A stretch of 64,000 bases of DNA from CBDBND01 sp965262665 (GTDB taxonomy: Bacteria; Pseudomonadota; Alphaproteobacteria; Rhodospirillales; Rhodospirillaceae), in the NCBI GenBank assembly GCA_965262665.1, contig CBDHFR010000004.1:2666001-2730000 (forward strand). Direction: 5' to 3'. The notes beneath the pieces are model-generated. The model did no database searches. It had not been told where the DNA came from and worked only from the letters and a program-made list of their open reading frames with translations. Shown piece by piece: positions 36,612 through 44,700 of this stretch (within the stretch, counting starts at the first letter, position 1; each line of letters begins with the position of its first letter). A program made the position numbers and the translations under genes.

Positions 36612-37196
36612 ATGGCTAACCGAAAACGAGACTACAACGCAGAGTACAGACAGCGCATTGCGCGCGGTATCGCCAGGGGCCTAACCCGCTCACAAGCGCG
36701 CGGCCATCCCAAACCCGGAGAAAAGAGCGTCAGGACCGGGAGCCGTGCCCCCGAATCCGACCCAAAGCTTGAAGCGGCGGTCAAACTGCTGCGCGAGGGC
36801 AACAGCCAAAGAGCGGCAGCGAAGACGGCTGGCATTTCAACGGACCGGCTCAGGCGCTTCACTTACGGACACAACCTGGCCAAGCGGGTTGGCCGTAGAT
36901 GGGTCATGACGGATGAGCGGCCCAGGCGCGTTCGTACGATAACCGAAGGTCAGGCGAAAACCGTCACGGTTCCAGAGCTTACTGGAGCCAGCAAGGCCGG
37001 ATCATATTGGAACCATGTGGGGCAGTTCATACGCACCAACGAGCTTGAATTTATCCGGCCCTATACTGCAGACGGATTGACCGACCTACAAGGCCGTTTC
37101 TTTCCCTTCGAAACCGATCCCAATGAACTCCACCGCATAGCTGCGATGGACACCCCGCCTTTTCACGAAATCTACCAAATCATCTCAACTAACTAA
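36612..37196 (+). CDS. Helix-turn-helix-like protein of the casposon-like operon
   Basis: This 194-residue basic protein begins AEYRQRIARGIARGLTRSQARGHP-like (seen in phage and plasmid proteins). It continues with a likely HTH (LREGNSQRAAAKTAGISTDR, then LRRFTYGHNLAKRVGRRWVM) and a C-terminal domain of about 90 residues without known motif. It heads a tight operon: 11 nt to the HNH gene, which overlaps the polymerase gene. HTH genes are common companions of Cas1 and PolB in casposons. Regulatory or DNA-binding role is inferred. Confidence 0.7.
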   Translation: MANRKRDYNAEYRQRIARGIARGLTRSQARGHPKPGEKSVRTGSRAPESDPKLEAAVKLLREGNSQRAAAKTAGISTDRLRRFTYGHNLAKRVGRRWVMTDERPRRVRTITEGQAKTVTVPELTGASKAGSYWNHVGQFIRTNELEFIRPYTADGLTDLQGRFFPFETDPNELHRIAAMDTPPFHEIYQIISTN

Positions 37197-37207
37197 GGAA
37201 TAGACCT

Positions 37208-37585
37208 ATGACGACTACGGAAAAACCTGACTTTGAAGACCGTTTGGAACGGCGGTACCGCAAGCTGAAAACGCGCAATCCGGCGTGCGTATGCTGTGGC
37301 CATAGCGATTCTTTTGCCCTTGAGCTGCATCATATCGCGGGCCGCAAACACCATGACGATCTAGCCATAGTGTGCCGGAACTGCCACCGCCTCTTGAGCG
37401 ACAATCAGCTTGATCATCCCGAAGACATTCAAGGCCAGCACCCCATGTTTGCAACCATCGGCCATTACCTCGTGGGGCTGGCTGACCTGTTGCGAATGAT
37501 AGCCGACGCGATGGTACGGTTTGGCAAATACCTCATTGACCAAGCTAACGGAGTGGGGGCCGACTTGACGGGACAGCCGTCTTGA
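37208..37585 (+). CDS. HNH endonuclease
   Basis: This 125-residue protein has a compact HNH/zinc motif: C27-x2-C30 (CVCCG), then LELHHIAGRKHHD with H41/H42 and later histidines, then C56-x2-C59-H60 (CRNCHRLLSD). A C-terminal hydrophobic helix (HYLVGLADLLRMIADAMV) follows. AAGGAA precedes the ATG. Its stop overlaps the PolB start (TTGA). HNH nucleases accompany Cas1 and PolB in casposons; a role in transposition or target cleavage is inferred. It looks intact. Confidence 0.85.
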   Translation: MTTTEKPDFEDRLERRYRKLKTRNPACVCCGHSDSFALELHHIAGRKHHDDLAIVCRNCHRLLSDNQLDHPEDIQGQHPMFATIGHYLVGLADLLRMIADAMVRFGKYLIDQANGVGADLTGQPS

Positions 37586-40305
37586 GCGGGCCGTCCCCGT
37601 CCACGATTGCGCTAAGAGCCTATACGGAAAAGCCCGGCTCCAAGCCCGTCGCATCCAAGGGTAAGTTTAAGGCCGATGAGGTTTCACCCTGGACCGTGGT
37701 GTTCGATACGGAAACCACCATTGATGCGGCCCAGCAACTCAGAGTCGGGTTCTTCCAGGTCCGCAAATCTGAGGCTCTGGAACGGGAAGGCATTTTCTAC
37801 CACCCCAAGAGCCTGACAGACACCGACCTTGAGAACGTCAAGCGCTATGCCGGCTCGCACGGCCTGGAAGCCATAACGGTTCAGGCTTTCATTAAAGGCG
37901 TCTTTCTCAAATACGGCTACATCCGCCGGGGCCTCATTGTCGGGTTCAATCTGCCGTTTGATATCTCCCGCATTGCCGTGGGTCATGGCCCCGCACAGCG
38001 TCACATGCGCGGCGGGTTTAGCTTCAAGCTGACCTTGGATAATCGTGATCCGCACGTTCGGGTGAAACACCTCAACGCGAGAGCGGCCCTGATTGATTTT
38101 GCCAGACCGGCCAAGCAAGAGGCCGCACGCGGAGAACGAAACCGGGGCATTAAGGTCAAAGCCCATCGGGGATACTTCCTGGACCTCAAGACCTTTGCAG
38201 CGGCTCTGACCAGTCAGAGCTTCTCTCTCAAGCGGCTGGCAGCGTTTCTTGATGTTCCCACCCAGAAACTAGAGACGGAAGAACATGGCGGGCCGATCAC
38301 GGCTGAATACCTGGACTATGCCAGGGCGGATGTTCAGGCCTCATGGGAATGTTTGGTGGTTCTCAAAACGCGCTATGCCAACCACGGCCTGGACACCGAA
38401 GCCCACCGCATCTTGAGCGAGGCCAGCATCGGCAAGGCCTACCTCAAGCAAATGGGTGTTGAGCCGTTGTTGAGCTATCAGCCGGACATAGACCGAATGA
38501 TCTTTGGCGTCATCATGGCCAGTTACTATGGGGGGCGGGCCGAGGTCCGCATCCGCCGCACCATCCGGGAAGTTCTCTATTGTGATTTCAAGTCCATGTA
38601 TCCCACGGTTAGCACATTGATGGGATTATGGCCTTTTGTCATCGGCAGTCCGTTGGCCTGGACCGACACGACCCGAGAAACACAAGCCTTTCTGGACCGC
38701 GTGACACTTGATGATCTTCAGGACAAGCAAACCTGGACTCACTTAAAGACCTTGGCACGGATCAGGCCCGATAACGACACGCTCCCGGTCAGGGCCAAGT
38801 ACGATGAAAAGGTCAACACCATCGGCTTGAACAAGCTCACTCGCCAAGAGCCGCTTTGGTACACGCTGGCAGACTGCATCGCCTCCAAGTTGCTCTCAGG
38901 TAAATCACCCTTAATCGAGCAAGCTCTGACCTTTGATCCTGGCCCGCCGCAACAAGGCCTTAGTCCCATCGACATCATGGGCCGGGATGATTACAGGATC
39001 GATCCCAACACCGATGACATGTTCAGGCGGTTGATCGATCTCCGCGACGAAGCCAAGGCCACGGGTGATCCGGTCCAGAAGGCCCTCAAGATCGTGGCCA
39101 ACTCCACGGCTTACGGCATTTTTGTCGAGATTAACCGCGATGATGTGCCTAAGCCTGAGCCCCTGACCGTGTTCGCGCCGAATGGGGAAAGCATTGCTAT
39201 AGAGTCCACAGCCCTTGAGGAACCGGGGCGGTACTTTCATCCGCTCCTGGGAACGCTCATAACCGGGGCGGCCCGTCTCATGTTGGCTTTAGCCGAGCGA
39301 TTAACGCTGGACCACGGTTTGCAGTGGGTCTTTTGCGACACCGACAGTCTTGCCATTGCAAAACCCGAAGGCATGGCCAGGGGTGAATTTAAGACAAGAA
39401 CTAAATTCGTCATTGATTGGTTTGTTCCCCTGAACCCGTATCAAAAACCCGGCTCAATCCTGAAAATCGAGGATATCAATTACGGAAAAGACGCCAATGT
39501 ATTAAAGCCGCTCTATTGCTTTGCCATTTCTGCAAAGCGGTATGCGCTGCTTAATATCGATAAGGACGGCAAACCCATATTGCGGAAGGCATCGGCCCAC
39601 GGTTTGGGCCATCTAATGGCGCCTTACACGGAAGATGAAGCCCTAGCTGAATTACCTAAGCCACAATTCCCCTTGCATGAAATCGGCGTCAAGCGCTGGC
39701 AGCATGACCTATGGGTTAAGATCATTGAAGCTGCGCTGAACGGACATCCGGAAAAGGTCTCCTATGACTGGCATCCCGCGTTGCAAAAACCGGCCCTGAG
39801 CCGTTATTCAGCAAGTAGTCCGGCCTTGCTCGCTTGGATGCGACCCTACAATGCTGACAAGCCCTATCGGCAAAAGGTTCGGCCATTCGGATTCCTGGTT
39901 TCTCCAATGGCCCGGACCGGATTGTTTGCCGCAACGCCTGAACCGACACTTGTAGACCCGCACAAGCGCGGCAGACCGCTAAAGCCATCTGAGCCAAAGC
40001 CCATTGCACCTTTTGACACGGACCCTGGAAAAGCTGTTGCCAATGCCTTCGACCGGGAGACGGGAGAGCCGGTTCACTCGGACCAGCTAAAGACCTACGC
40101 AGAAGTGCTTTGCCAGTACCACCTCAGCTCTGAGAACAAGTTTGAAAATGGTGCTTTTACCGACCAGGGTGAAACATGGCGGCGGCATGTAAAAGCCAAC
40201 AGCTTTGTTTTAATCGGGAAGGAAGCCAATAGGGTTGGGGGAAGTGGGGAGTCGGAAACGATGAGAGACGAAACTCTAGAGATTGCCACTGTTGCCAGGA
40301 TGTAA
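37582..40305 (+). CDS. polB: Family B DNA polymerase with 3'-5' exonuclease, copy 1
   Basis: This protein has 907 residues. Exonuclease motifs: D42/E44 (FDTETT), N123-x3-D127 (FNLPFD), Y246-x3-D250. Polymerase motifs: YYGG near 315, A (DFKSMYP, D335), B (K503...NSTAYG, 503-512), C (CDTDS, D586/D588) and KRY (652-654). About 160 residues between A and B leave room for a TPR2-like insertion of protein-primed enzymes, not confirmed. The start is TTG 37582, overlapping the HNH stop; the second copy shares the same SGPSPSTIALRAYTEKPGSK start. Every catalytic motif is kept. It would replicate the mobile element. Confidence 0.88.
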   Translation: MSGPSPSTIALRAYTEKPGSKPVASKGKFKADEVSPWTVVFDTETTIDAAQQLRVGFFQVRKSEALEREGIFYHPKSLTDTDLENVKRYAGSHGLEAITVQAFIKGVFLKYGYIRRGLIVGFNLPFDISRIAVGHGPAQRHMRGGFSFKLTLDNRDPHVRVKHLNARAALIDFARPAKQEAARGERNRGIKVKAHRGYFLDLKTFAAALTSQSFSLKRLAAFLDVPTQKLETEEHGGPITAEYLDYARADVQASWECLVVLKTRYANHGLDTEAHRILSEASIGKAYLKQMGVEPLLSYQPDIDRMIFGVIMASYYGGRAEVRIRRTIREVLYCDFKSMYPTVSTLMGLWPFVIGSPLAWTDTTRETQAFLDRVTLDDLQDKQTWTHLKTLARIRPDNDTLPVRAKYDEKVNTIGLNKLTRQEPLWYTLADCIASKLLSGKSPLIEQALTFDPGPPQQGLSPIDIMGRDDYRIDPNTDDMFRRLIDLRDEAKATGDPVQKALKIVANSTAYGIFVEINRDDVPKPEPLTVFAPNGESIAIESTALEEPGRYFHPLLGTLITGAARLMLALAERLTLDHGLQWVFCDTDSLAIAKPEGMARGEFKTRTKFVIDWFVPLNPYQKPGSILKIEDINYGKDANVLKPLYCFAISAKRYALLNIDKDGKPILRKASAHGLGHLMAPYTEDEALAELPKPQFPLHEIGVKRWQHDLWVKIIEAALNGHPEKVSYDWHPALQKPALSRYSASSPALLAWMRPYNADKPYRQKVRPFGFLVSPMARTGLFAATPEPTLVDPHKRGRPLKPSEPKPIAPFDTDPGKAVANAFDRETGEPVHSDQLKTYAEVLCQYHLSSENKFENGAFTDQGETWRRHVKANSFVLIGKEANRVGGSGESETMRDETLEIATVARM

Positions 40306-40418
40306 TCAGATTATAAAATCGAATTCACGATTAGAATTTGAAGTGGCTGGCCATCATACATGGGGCTGGTAATGATAAATTTGTCCATTGGATTTATTTT
40401 TTCGTCATAGGTAGCGGT

Positions 40419-41333
40419 ATGTCAGAAACAAATGATACCAATCAAAACGCAGCAGACTCTTCTGATGCAGTTGAAGCTAAGGATTCGAGTCCTAGTGAAC
40501 AAGCAGAAGCGGAAATGACTTTTGCCAACTTTTTAGAATCATCCCCTCCGTCACGCATTGTTGATGTTCTGGATGTAGTTATCTCGATTATCCATACAAA
40601 CCGTCTCCCAAAATTAAGGCCACCAGCCATACAATTATTTTGCGAAGATAATAAATGTAATGGATTGAGAACTTTTCGAACTAATCACGGACCTATGAAT
40701 ATTAATTACGAAAATTTCACCTCGTTTTTTATTGAATACAAATGTTCCAACTGCCGTAAGGCCAAGAAGACTTATTCACTTGCGGTCAAAGCAAAGGGTG
40801 TAAACAAAAATAGTGGGCGGGCTTATAAATATGGAGAATTACCGACCTTCGGACCAAGAACACCTTCAAGATTGGTTAGTTTGATTGGTCCAGAAAAGGA
40901 TATATTTTTTAGGGGAAGACGATGTGAAAGCCAAGGCCTAGGTATAGGCGCGTTTGCGTACTACCGTCGAGTTGTTGAGAATCAAAAAAATAGGATACTT
41001 GATGAAATCATAAAGGTGGCTGAGAAGCTGTCAGAAAATCTGGACACACTGAATTTACTTAAGAATGCAAAGCAAGAACAACAGTTTTCCAAAGCTATCG
41101 AGTCCATTAAAGATGCTTTGCCACAGGCCCTTCTTCTCAATGGACAGAATCCACTGACACTTCTACATAGTGCGCTGAGTGAAGGATTGCACGCTAGGGA
41201 AGATGAACATTGCCTTGAATTAGCGCAAGATATTCGTGTCGTATTAGCGGCTCTTGCGGACAACATATCGCAGGCATTAAAGGATGAAGAAGAGCTAAAC
41301 CTAGCAATAAAACGATTGAATCAAAAAAAGTAG
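40419..41333 (+). CDS. Unknown cargo protein with zinc-ribbon-like cysteines
   Basis: This protein has 304 residues. An acidic N-terminus (SSDAVEAKDSSPSEQAEAEM) precedes a Cys-pair region, CEDNKCN and, 40 residues on, YKCSNCRK, likely one zinc ribbon. The second half is helical (GAFAYYRRVVENQKNRILDE, then LHSALSEGLHAREDEHCLEL) and resembles the DUF4145-type helical domain of some defence or phage proteins, with low certainty. ATG 40419 is preferred over the upstream frame. It is AT-rich and lies between the two polymerase copies. Confidence 0.6.
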   Translation: MSETNDTNQNAADSSDAVEAKDSSPSEQAEAEMTFANFLESSPPSRIVDVLDVVISIIHTNRLPKLRPPAIQLFCEDNKCNGLRTFRTNHGPMNINYENFTSFFIEYKCSNCRKAKKTYSLAVKAKGVNKNSGRAYKYGELPTFGPRTPSRLVSLIGPEKDIFFRGRRCESQGLGIGAFAYYRRVVENQKNRILDEIIKVAEKLSENLDTLNLLKNAKQEQQFSKAIESIKDALPQALLLNGQNPLTLLHSALSEGLHAREDEHCLELAQDIRVVLAALADNISQALKDEEELNLAIKRLNQKK

Positions 41334-41473
41334 AGAAAACCAAGAGTGTATAATTAGGTCAGTCGCCTTACAGTATTAGCTTTCGGCGCGGGAGGTTTAA
41401 GCAAGATTGTTTAATTCTTTTTTTGGTTTCTACTTTATTCTTTAGGACAGGGAAATGAGGACGGCACATAAAC

Positions 41474-41950
41474 ATGAATAGGACATCATACGCGGTATTG
41501 ATTGCAGCAGGACTAGTATTAGGTGGCTGTGGGGGGCGAGCGGCAAATCCTGTTTTAATCCAACAATATGCCGACGACCGTAAATCTTGTGAAACATTGG
41601 AAGTGGAACTTTCGCAGATTGAGGGCGAAATTCAGCGGTTGATGCCAAAGACGGATAAGACGGGAAAAAATGTCGTCCTCGGTGTTACCGGCGTTTTTTT
41701 AATTGTGCCTTTGTTCTTCATGGACCTTACGCAAGCTGAGCAAATTGAGGTTGAAGCCTATCGGCAGCGTTATAACCACCTAGTAATTATTGCCACTGAA
41801 AAACAATGTTCAAAGCGCGAGGCTATTAACCCCTTTGATCAGCCGCAGCAGGAAGAGGCCACTGAAGAGGCCACTGAAGAGGCCACTGAAGAGGAAAGTG
41901 AAGAGGAAAGTGAAGAGGAAAGTGAAGAGGAAGGCGCTGATGAATCATAA
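41474..41950 (+). CDS. Lipoprotein with acidic TEEA/SEEE repeat tail
   Basis: This 158-residue protein has a lipoprotein signal (AVLIAAGLVLGGC, lipobox LGGC). The middle has a coiled-coil segment (CETLEVELSQIEGEIQRLMP) and a hydrophobic stretch (VLGVTGVFLIVPLFF). The C-terminus is a low-complexity acidic tail of EEAT and EESE repeats (about 28 residues, nearly all E, T, S, A). It is encoded between the PolB copies. Function unknown; the tail could bind cations or be a spacer. Confidence 0.7.
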   Translation: MNRTSYAVLIAAGLVLGGCGGRAANPVLIQQYADDRKSCETLEVELSQIEGEIQRLMPKTDKTGKNVVLGVTGVFLIVPLFFMDLTQAEQIEVEAYRQRYNHLVIIATEKQCSKREAINPFDQPQQEEATEEATEEATEEESEEESEEESEEEGADES

Positions 41951-42482
41951 TTAAAATCACTAAAGCGCATCTTCTTATACTTTTGATCTGGAAGTCCTTT
42001 ACAAATAATTTGATCCACAGGAGGGAGATAAAACAAAAAGCAGAAGAGAAAGGTTCAAGTGTTAAATCTAGTAAGAAAAGAAAATCAACGTAAACGAAAA
42101 CGTTAAGACTGGCTGAAAGGTTCGTACAGATCCTTTCAATTCACACAACTTTTTATAGATTGGATAGCGCAATCGCCACACAGAAGCCTCTCCCAGTAAG
42201 GTATGCTTTCCAGTCGGACTTTTTATTTCATCCTTTTCAGCAACTTCGGTTCGTAAAGCGTCAGCTCGTATCTTTACGTCAGCTATAGCTGTCTAACGAG
42301 CAAAGCAAGCAGCCTCTTTGGCATCAACTTATACCACCACAGTTTTCTATTTTATCTATTGCAGATTCGATCCGGTTAATCTGACACTGTTTGTTATGCA
42401 TATAGATATGCCAATGGCACTTTCGTTATTGGTGCCATTATCAACCGGATCAGATACTCCAGCTAATGCTTCTTGCTATTTC
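41951..42482. other. AT-rich intergenic stretch, no gene seen
   Basis: No plausible coding frame with a ribosome site was found on either strand. The base composition is AT-rich like the neighbouring cargo genes. Promoter elements for the AbiU2-like gene may lie here but none can be named. Confidence 0.4.
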
Positions 42483-43192
42483 ATGAATGACGATACCGAA
42501 ACAATAGAAGAAAAATTTGAGCGTCAATACAAGTTAATCCGCAGCGATGTTGACACGGCAATTAACTGCTTTGTGACTTATCATGAAATCCATGTCGCAG
42601 CAGCGGATAGCAAAGATGTTCTACAAGCGTTGAACCGTGCAACTTCGTTTTGGAATCATCAGCTCTACAGTTTGCAGCTCACATTTTTCATCGTACTAGC
42701 ACGCATCTTCGACAAAAATGGTGACGCTCATTCTATGCATAAATTTTTTCGGATACTGTAAAAAATCATTCTCTTTTTCTGAAGGATGGTCTCCGAAGAC
42801 GAAAAATAAAGCTTAACGGAAACAATGCACCTTGGATTGAAAAATACATTGCTGAGGCACACGAACCATCAAAAGAAGAACTTAAAACTATCAAAAATTC
42901 TTTTAAGTCTCATAACGTTAAGTTCAAAAAAATTTATGCTCCAATACGACACAAAATCTTTGCGCATAAGATTGCGATAGAGGCTGAACACATATCGGAA
43001 CTTTTCGCTGATGCGCAAATTCAAGAGATCGACAACATACTTTTTGCCAATGACCATATTTTGGAAAAAATATGGCAGCTTTTCTATAATGGGTGTGCTG
43101 AAATAGGTGACTGGAGGGAGCAGTACGACAGTAAAAAGACTAGGGTACGAGACAAAGCATTAGAGGTCCTCAATAGTATGTGTGAGAAATAA
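42483..43192 (+). pseudogene. HEPN/AbiU2-like protein, single frameshift
   Basis: Part 1 (from ATG 42483) reads EEKFERQYKLIRSDVDTAIN, then ATSFWNHQLYSLQLTFFIVL and ARIFDKNGDAHSMHK. At the T6 run near 42740 the frame changes. Part 2 reads IFSDTVKNHSLFLKDGLRRR, then FKKIYAPIRHKIFAHKIAIE and stops at 43190-43192. Joined (about 236 residues) it fits the HEPN domain of AbiU2-type phage-defence proteins: the RIFDK motif and the R-x4-AH (RHKIFAH) ribonuclease-like motif are present. One base restores it, so it is either newly broken, phase variable or mis-sequenced. Confidence 0.6.
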
Positions 43193-43279
43193 TCCTAAAC
43201 GCGTACTAAACAAAACTGATATCAGTTTTAGTATGTGGTGGAGACAAAAACATATTTCAAAACATGCGCTGTCTTCCAA

Positions 43280-43621
43280 TCATCCTTCAGTAGGAAATTC
43301 AGCGTTGAAGTTAGACGGCACACTACCCTCCTCTTCATACTGACCCCTTTCACACCCAAACCCGACTTGCGGCATAGTGGGATCACCGCCATTTCGTTTA
43401 ATGACCTCACGTAAATTAGCGTTTAACAACCTTGCGGCCATCTCACAGTTGCCCCAATTGTATTTCGGGTTGCTCTCTTCTGCGTCGAATGTGGCCCAAT
43501 GTACCCTCAACCCACCGACCATTTCAGAATTCCTATACAAAGTATATTGATCTGCTTGGCTCCCCTGATCTGAACAAGCCGATAAGAAGATAGCCAAAAC
43601 GGCTAAGCTAATCTTTCGCAT
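43280..43621 (-). CDS. Small lipoprotein
   Basis: This 113-residue protein has a lipoprotein signal (ISLAVLAIFLSAC, lipobox LSAC). The mature part has a few cysteines (NCEMAARLL, GFGCERGQY) and no recognised domain. It is on the opposite strand to its neighbours. Probably a periplasm-facing lipoprotein of unknown role. Confidence 0.6.
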   Translation of the reverse strand: MRKISLAVLAIFLSACSDQGSQADQYTLYRNSEMVGGLRVHWATFDAEESNPKYNWGNCEMAARLLNANLREVIKRNGGDPTMPQVGFGCERGQYEEEGSVPSNFNAEFPTEG

Positions 43622-43719
43622 TCATTCACCTCTTAATGTTTATAAGACACGGCTTACCAAACCATGTGTTCCTTGGCGAAATTATGGCCTTATCGAATTG
43701 ATTACAGATAAAATTTGTG

Positions 43720-44673
43720 ATGTCTGACCCAATTACAAAAGGTCCAAAATGACAGCATTTTCTCCCTCGTTTCTACTTAAACGGTTTCTCTGAAGGGGGG
43801 CTTTTGGCTGTATATGATCGGCACAATGATGGTGTTCGATACCAGACGCCTGACAATACTGCCGTCATTGGTCATTTCTACACCTTTGAGGATGAAACAG
43901 GTCAAAAGCGGTTCGATATTGAATCTCTATTAGCCCAGGTCGAATCACAAGCTAGCGTAGCCATTGAGAAACTAATAGCTGGGGAGGCTATAAGCGACGA
44001 TGATCGAGTTAACTTATCTTTTTTCATAGCATTTGCAGCAACTCGCACTCCAGATCATATTGACAGCGTGAAGAGTGTTTTGTCTGAATCCTGGGGCAGG
44101 TTATTAGACACCACCTTTGCAAATGAAGAGCGGGCTAAGTCGGCTATATCTTCATTAGGCGATGCTCCAAAAACTGATGTAGAACTGGATAACGAAGCAA
44201 GGGATCTAGTCGAGTTCGTCAAGAGCAAACAATACATAATAGAAGCCGATCACCAAGTAGGAGTAGGTTTTGCAATCAGTTCGGCTTGTGAGCTAGCTCC
44301 CATACTTTATGAAAGGCATTGGGTTGTTGCTCATAATGCAAATCCAAGAAGCTCTTATGTTGTTTCCGATGCGCCCGTCATACTTTCAACAGTGATACCA
44401 AGAAAGGGAAAATTTGTTGGTGTTGGCTACGCAAATATAGATGCATTGGTATCTATGCCCCTGAGTATGGACACTGGGCTTGTTTTGTTCGGGAAGGGAC
44501 AAGGGCTCGAACATACATCCGTTTCTTCAAAAACAGTAAGGCATGCAAACATGGCACAAGCCCACAATTGCCAACGCTTTTTAATTGGGAGACATAAGGC
44601 GCTTGTGGAGTCTCTGGCAAAACGCCTTAAGCTTGGTTCAACTCAGTGGAGACCAAAGTATCGAACAGGTTGA
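43720..44673 (+). pseudogene. DUF4238-like protein with an early in-frame stop
   Basis: From ATG 43720 the frame reads MSDPITKGPK, then TGA at 43750-43752, then QHFLPRFYLNGFSEGGLLAV, which is the typical DUF4238 opening ((H)xxPxFYLxxF...G.L.VYDR). It continues with FAATRTPDHIDSVKS and SYVVSDAPVILST to 44673 (317 codons in all). A CGA-to-TGA change would explain the stop. An internal start (TTG 43804) would give a protein lacking the conserved N-terminus. DUF4238 proteins are of unknown function and often sit in mobile or defence islands. Confidence 0.65.
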
Positions 44674-44700
44674 GAAGGCCATACGGCTATCCGCTGCATC

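Noticed and set aside
37582..40305. Pipolin (primer-independent PolB element) as the main explanation
   Set aside because: Pipolins usually carry tyrosine recombinases and excisionase; here the polymerase is in an operon with HTH and HNH genes and near a Cas1-like gene. It stays as a fallback if the Cas1 call fails.
42869..43057. Minus-strand frame of 62 codons
   Set aside because: It is the antisense of the second half of the HEPN-like gene.
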